Source: Candidatus Hydrogenedentota bacterium | Lineage (GTDB): Bacteria > Hydrogenedentota > Hydrogenedentia > Hydrogenedentales > SLHB01 | Assembly (NCBI GenBank): GCA_007130675.1 | Contig: SLSB01000260.1 | Location: forward strand, 1 to 16,797 | Length of the DNA stretch: 16,797 nucleotides | Direction: 5' to 3' | Part shown: positions 14,089 through 16,797 of the stretch, one piece after another | Position numbering within the stretch: position 1 is the first letter of the stretch | Layout: every line of letters starts with the position of its first letter | Program-made: the position numbers and the translations under genes | The notes under the pieces: model-generated | Seen by the model: the letters and a program-made list of their open reading frames with translations, nothing else | Told to the model about the DNA's origin: nothing | Database searches by the model: none

Positions 14089-14533
14089 TCGCCTTTGCGG
14101 GGGGGCGCGTCAGGACTCGGCGGCCTTGCACGAGATGTTGCCACACCGGGGGCTTTCTAATACGTGTTGCAGGCACGCTAGAAGAAGACCTGGTTAAGTC
14201 CCAATACCTGTATAGCGCCAAAGACCTGTATTTGATGGGCATTGACTCTTCATCCAGATGCGATGGCCCGCAGTTTTTGCGGTGGCGTGGGTTTCTCGCC
14301 TACCATGTGCGCAGAGGAAACGTTACTATGCGCAAAAGCAAGCCGACCTCGGCATGTGTTCAGCGGAGTTCGTTCAACGGGCGTGATTTTCTTGCGCGTG
14401 CCGCCGCGGGAGCGGTATGGGCCTGCGCCGCAGCCCGTGTACATCGAGCGTTTCGGTTATGCCGCAGCGGAAGCTGAGACGGTGCTCTACACGCATTAAT
14501 GCCCGCTTTGGCGGAGCCTGAAAGGAGCTACAG
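14089..14533. other. 445-bp region with no intact gene
   Basis: Apart from the short leader-like reading frame at 14328-14477 I see no supported gene here. A short direct repeat ACCTGTAT occurs at about 14206 and 14223, and CCGCA/TGCGG form a small hairpin near 14269-14283. No convincing promoter for the STAS-like gene was found. Confidence 0.4.
14328..14477 (+). pseudogene. Possible remnant: Tat-like signal leader without a body
   Basis: ATG 14328, with AGAGG 10 nt upstream, opens a 49-codon frame. Residues 14-29 (SSFNGRDFLARAAAGA) resemble the Tat-type leader S/T-R-R-x-F-L followed by an Ala-rich stretch that is common on secreted oxidoreductases of PVC-like bacteria, but with Gly-Arg in place of the twin Arg. 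The frame ends in Arg-rich sequence at TGA 14475. The neighbouring frame runs on to TAA at 14499, ending AAAEAETVLYTH. I read this as a decayed or internally deleted gene; a real short peptide is the alternative. Confidence 0.3.
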
Positions 14534-14890
14534 ATGGTTCAAATCGAGTCTATCAAAGGCAATACCCTTGCTGTGAAGGTCGCCAACAAGCTCACCGACG
14601 AAGATTATGAGAAGGTTTTGGTGCCGGGGCTCGAGCAGCTTCTCGAAACCCATGACAAGGTGCGGGTGCTTGTGGACGCCACCGATTTCAAAGGCTGGAC
14701 CCCGTCTGCCGCGTGGAATGACGTGACGTTCGGCATGCAACACCGCAACGACTTTGAAAAGTTCGCCGTTGTGGGCGGGGCCGAGTGGATCAATTGGGGC
14801 GCGAAACTGGGCGCGCATTTCATGAGCGGCGAGGTGAAGACCTTTGCCGAGGATGAACGCGAGCAGGCGTGGGAGTGGATTCAAGAGTAG
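14534..14890 (+). CDS. SpoIIAA/STAS-like (SEC14-fold) domain protein
   Basis: This 118-residue protein matches the SpoIIAA-like family. It starts with strands VQIESIKGNTLAVKVANKLT, followed by DYEKVLVPGLEQLLETHDKVRVLVDATDF in mid-protein, FEKFAVVGGAEWINW (74-88) and a C-terminal helix with FAEDEREQAWEWI. The family adopts a STAS/SEC14-like alpha-beta fold; most members have no known function and lack the phospho-Ser site of true anti-sigma antagonists. No membrane segment or signal is present, so it is cytoplasmic. AAAGGAG at 14521-14527 lies 6 nt before the ATG. Its stop is 16 nt from the next start, so it probably shares a transcript with the propeller protein that follows. Confidence 0.82.
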   Translation: MVQIESIKGNTLAVKVANKLTDEDYEKVLVPGLEQLLETHDKVRVLVDATDFKGWTPSAAWNDVTFGMQHRNDFEKFAVVGGAEWINWGAKLGAHFMSGEVKTFAEDEREQAWEWIQE

Positions 14891-14906
14891 AGGGGGGCGG
14901 GTGACG

Positions 14907-15992
14907 ATGCATAGAACGTCATTGATGATGACAGGTTTGATGCTGGCCATGTTTGGGGGCGCTTTCGCGTGGCAGGCGGGCGCGGCGGACGAAGACGGGT
15001 CGGCGCGCATTGACTGGATGGAAAAAGCCTACGGCGACGGCCGCCACAATGCGTTTACGGACCTTATCCACTGGAACGGCATGTATTACCTGTGTTTTCG
15101 CCATGGTGAGCACCACGTTTCCATGGATGGTGAGATTCGCGTGATGCGCAGTCCCGACATGCGAACATGGGAGCCCTGTGGCGTCTTACGAACCTTTGGC
15201 GACGATCGCGATCCGCATTTTACCTCCACCGAAGACCGGCTCTATGTTTACTTCGGCGTGTGGGACCTCGAACACGCGGCCGATCACGGCACGCCCAACC
15301 GCCGCGATGTGCGGTCGCACTTCGCCTCGACCGAGGATGGCGAGACCTGGTCGAGTGTGCGAGGGGTATATGACCCGAAGTGGTGGCTGTGGCGCGTACG
15401 GCGCCATGAGGATGTGTTCTATTCGATCGCGTATTCTGCGTTCCGGCCCACACCGTCGATGCGCGAATCGCGCCTGCTGCGTTCGGAGGCCGGTCTCGAA
15501 TGGGAGTACGTGAGCACCGTCACCACCGAACGCATGAGCGGCGAGGCCGACATGTGGTTCGAGGATGACGGCTCGATGTGGATTGTCAGCCGGACGGGCG
15601 AGGCGCCCGGCCATGCGTGGCTGCACCGCTCGGACCCCGATAAGCAAACCTGGACGGCCCACGATCTGGGTGAACTGATTCACAGTCCGGTCATTGTGAA
15701 ATGGCAAGACCGGTTTTTCACCGCGGGACGGGCACGCGCCGACGACGGGAACGGTCACGTCACCCGGCTTTGGGAGTTGTATCCAGACGAGCCCCGCCTG
15801 CGCCGGCTGTTAACACTTCCCAGCGGCGGCGACACGTCGTATCCCGGCCTGCTGGTGGACCCCGCAACCGCCGATGGGGAGAAACCGGCCCTCTTTATCA
15901 GTTGGTATTCGCAGCATGACCAGGAGAGCGAACCCAACTTCACCAGGGCGACGGCTTCCGTGTATGTGGCGCGGATTATCGTCGAAGACTGA
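14907..15992 (+). CDS. Secreted beta-propeller protein, sialidase/glycosidase-like
   Basis: This 361-residue protein has a signal peptide (hydrophobic residues 5-22, likely cut after QAGAA near 28). The rest shows repeated blade-like units ending in Asp-box-type turns: RSPDMRTW (81-88), STEDGETW (141-148) and a degenerate RSEAGLEW (192-199). The pattern '..DRDPHFTSTEDRLYVYFG' fits the five- or six-bladed propellers of sialidase or GH32/43-like proteins. I cannot assign a catalytic triad, so enzyme activity is uncertain. I chose ATG 14907 over GTG 14901 because AGGGGGG at 14891-14897 is 9 nt from the ATG but only 3 from the GTG. It is distinct from the sialidase-like protein at 5331-6437, with fewer Asp boxes. 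Confidence 0.75.
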   Translation: MHRTSLMMTGLMLAMFGGAFAWQAGAADEDGSARIDWMEKAYGDGRHNAFTDLIHWNGMYYLCFRHGEHHVSMDGEIRVMRSPDMRTWEPCGVLRTFGDDRDPHFTSTEDRLYVYFGVWDLEHAADHGTPNRRDVRSHFASTEDGETWSSVRGVYDPKWWLWRVRRHEDVFYSIAYSAFRPTPSMRESRLLRSEAGLEWEYVSTVTTERMSGEADMWFEDDGSMWIVSRTGEAPGHAWLHRSDPDKQTWTAHDLGELIHSPVIVKWQDRFFTAGRARADDGNGHVTRLWELYPDEPRLRRLLTLPSGGDTSYPGLLVDPATADGEKPALFISWYSQHDQESEPNFTRATASVYVARIIVED

Positions 15993-16098
15993 CACGCTAC
16001 GGGTCCGTTTCTGCGATGCTTTCGGGTGAAACGCTCGGTTGGCTTCGCCGCCTCAGGATAGCGTGTTCTCAGGAGCATCGAGGACGCGGGAAGAGATG

Positions 16099-16193
16099 GA
16101 GGCCTGGCGGTCGGAAGAGTGGCATGGTCAGGACCACGCCACAGCGGGTGGTGCAGAAGAATGCAGGCGAGACGCCTGCGCTGCGAGCACGCC
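16099..16193. repeat. Composite repeat, copy 1 (with extra 27 nt)
   Basis: Block A at 16099-16123 matches 16270-16294 at 22 of 25 positions. Block B at 16160-16193 matches 16304-16337 at 33 of 34. The blocks are 36 nt apart here and 9 nt apart in copy 2. Block B carries the hairpin GCAGGCG-AGA-CGCCTGC at 16163-16179. Confidence 0.75.
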
Positions 16194-16221
16194 ACAAGCG
16201 GAGCGCGGTTGGGGTGTAGCA

Positions 16222-16246
16222 TGGCCATCTTGGCCATGATTGGCCA
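16222..16246. repeat. Three TGGCCA sites at 9-10 nt spacing
   Basis: TGGCCA, itself a palindrome, occurs at 16222-16227, 16231-16236 and 16241-16246, close to one helical turn apart. It lies between the two composite repeat copies. The spacing could suit a protein binding one face of the DNA, but may be just repeat decay. Confidence 0.4.
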
Positions 16247-16269
16247 CGGGCGATAGGCGTGCGCTACGG

Positions 16270-16337
16270 GAGACCTGACGGTCGGAGGAGTGGCGAGGCG
16301 GGGAATGCAGGCGAGACGCCTGCGCTACGAGCACGCC
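16270..16337. repeat. Composite repeat, copy 2
   Basis: This has the same two blocks as copy 1, with only 9 nt between them. The hairpin GCAGGCG-AGA-CGCCTGC is at 16307-16323, identical to that in copy 1. Both copies are in the same orientation, about 144-171 nt apart. Confidence 0.75.
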
Positions 16338-16395
16338 CCAGTAGACTATCGTGATTGCGCGCTATCCCCCGCCGGGCAAACCGGGCGAAACCAAA

Positions 16396-16413
16396 GCGGC
16401 GGCAAGCCGCCGC
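16396..16413. repeat. GC-only palindrome followed by ACTCCA
   Basis: GCGGCGGC-AA-GCCGCCGC is a perfect 8-bp stem with an AA loop, followed by ACTCCA. It has the same layout as the element at 8157-8172. On the reverse strand it reads as an ECGGLPPLW-like peptide, another sign of a dispersed repeat and not of coding sequence. Confidence 0.6.
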
Positions 16414-16550
16414 ACTCCAAACCTCGCCGAGCATCGAGACATTGTGGGCAGGAGTCACCGTATGCCGCTGCTGGAGAGTCTATGTTAGACTGGTTTGGCG
16501 AGGAACAATGGGTTGGCAGGTTGAAGCTTTGGCGAGAACTGGAGGGCGTT

Positions 16551-16797
16551 ATGATTTGCGTGCGGGTGCTGGTGGTTTTGGGGTTGACAGCGTTTGGGGC
16601 GTTGGCGGAGGAGGCCGGTCCGCCGCAAACGGTGACCATCACGGTTGACGCGGGCACCGTGCGCGCGCCCCTCGAGCCGTTCTGGGCCAGTGTCGTTTTT
16701 CACCCGACCGAGTACCTCTCGACCGCGTGGGGCGAGGAACATATCGCCCTCCTGCGCGAATCGGGTCTGGCGCTCGAATACGTGCGCATCTACAACC
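16551..16797 (+). CDS. Start of a secreted GH39-like glycoside hydrolase (cut by window end)
   Basis: Only the first 82 codons are present. The protein begins with a signal peptide (residues 1-19, cut after FGALA). The mature part continues with VTITVDAGTVRAPLEPFW, then FHPTEYLSTAWGEEHIALLRESGLALEYVRIYN, which resembles the start of GH39-type beta-xylosidase-like catalytic domains ('...W...iG...L...l.elG..yvRi'). GGAGG at 16541-16545 lies 5 nt before ATG 16551. An in-frame ATG at 16482 would add 23 charged residues before the signal peptide and is less likely. The catalytic residues lie outside the window, so family and substrate are tentative. Confidence 0.6.
   Translation, partial: MICVRVLVVLGLTAFGALAEEAGPPQTVTITVDAGTVRAPLEPFWASVVFHPTEYLSTAWGEEHIALLRESGLALEYVRIYN

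Larger units (their letters stand above)
15993..16550. other. 558-bp repeat-rich intergenic region
   Basis: No gene is supported. It holds two degenerate copies of a composite direct repeat, two identical GC-rich hairpins, a larger palindrome and a triplet of TGGCCA sites. Several short open frames here come from the repeats (for example ...QASRLHS... and ...SAGVSPA...), a kind of translated-repeat peptide that does not represent a protein. Confidence 0.55.

Noticed and set aside
16099..16337. CRISPR array
   Set aside because: There are only two repeat copies, with unequal internal spacing, no regular spacers and no cas genes.
16016..16458. Several short open frames on both strands in the 3' gap
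   Set aside because: Their sequences arise from the GC-rich repeats (QASRLHS and SAGVSPA types) and change with the repeat copies.

Overview
The window is GC-rich bacterial chromosome with densely packed genes and mostly recognisable Shine-Dalgarno sites. A prepilin-like protein with a C-terminal 'H...DG' block of the planctomycete-like type, secreted sialidase-like beta-propellers, a multi-domain hybrid histidine kinase and short GC-rich palindromic repeats suggest an uncultured bacterium near the PVC group or Candidatus Hydrogenedentota. That placement is inferred from gene content only; there is no rRNA or other marker in the window.

Left part (1-6437): a membrane-bound hybrid sensor kinase (minus strand) lies divergent from a CstA-family transporter (plus strand). 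The transporter is followed after 62 bp by a secreted five-Asp-box sialidase-like protein. Known CstA/BtsT carriers take up pyruvate or peptides, and BtsT is controlled by a membrane kinase, so a sense-and-import unit is plausible here, but substrate and control are inferred.

Middle part (6471-8098): a single-domain response regulator (minus) is divergent from a PilZ-domain protein and a second single-domain response regulator (plus). The two plus-strand genes are separated by 4 bp, and the regulator starts at TTG. The 382-bp divergent spacer holds a clear sigma70-type promoter, a perfect 10-bp inverted repeat with one arm overlapping that promoter's -35, and several hairpins upstream of the PilZ gene. 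Then 8403-10914 is a housekeeping operon, pgsA-like, der and plsY, with one-base and four-base stop/start overlaps.

Right part (11014-16797): a small acidic-tailed lipoprotein and a bacterial acyl-CoA-binding protein on the minus strand; the prepilin-like gene with a near-consensus promoter and a terminator; a TetR-family regulator; a 445-bp stretch holding a possible gene remnant; a SpoIIAA/STAS-like protein followed closely by a second secreted propeller; a 558-bp repeat-filled gap; and the start of a secreted GH39-like glycoside hydrolase cut by the window end. No tRNA, rRNA, CRISPR array, transposase or phage gene was seen. The least explained parts are the regulated spacer at 6858-7239, the repeats at 8157-8172 and 16099-16413, and the orphan leader at 14328-14477.
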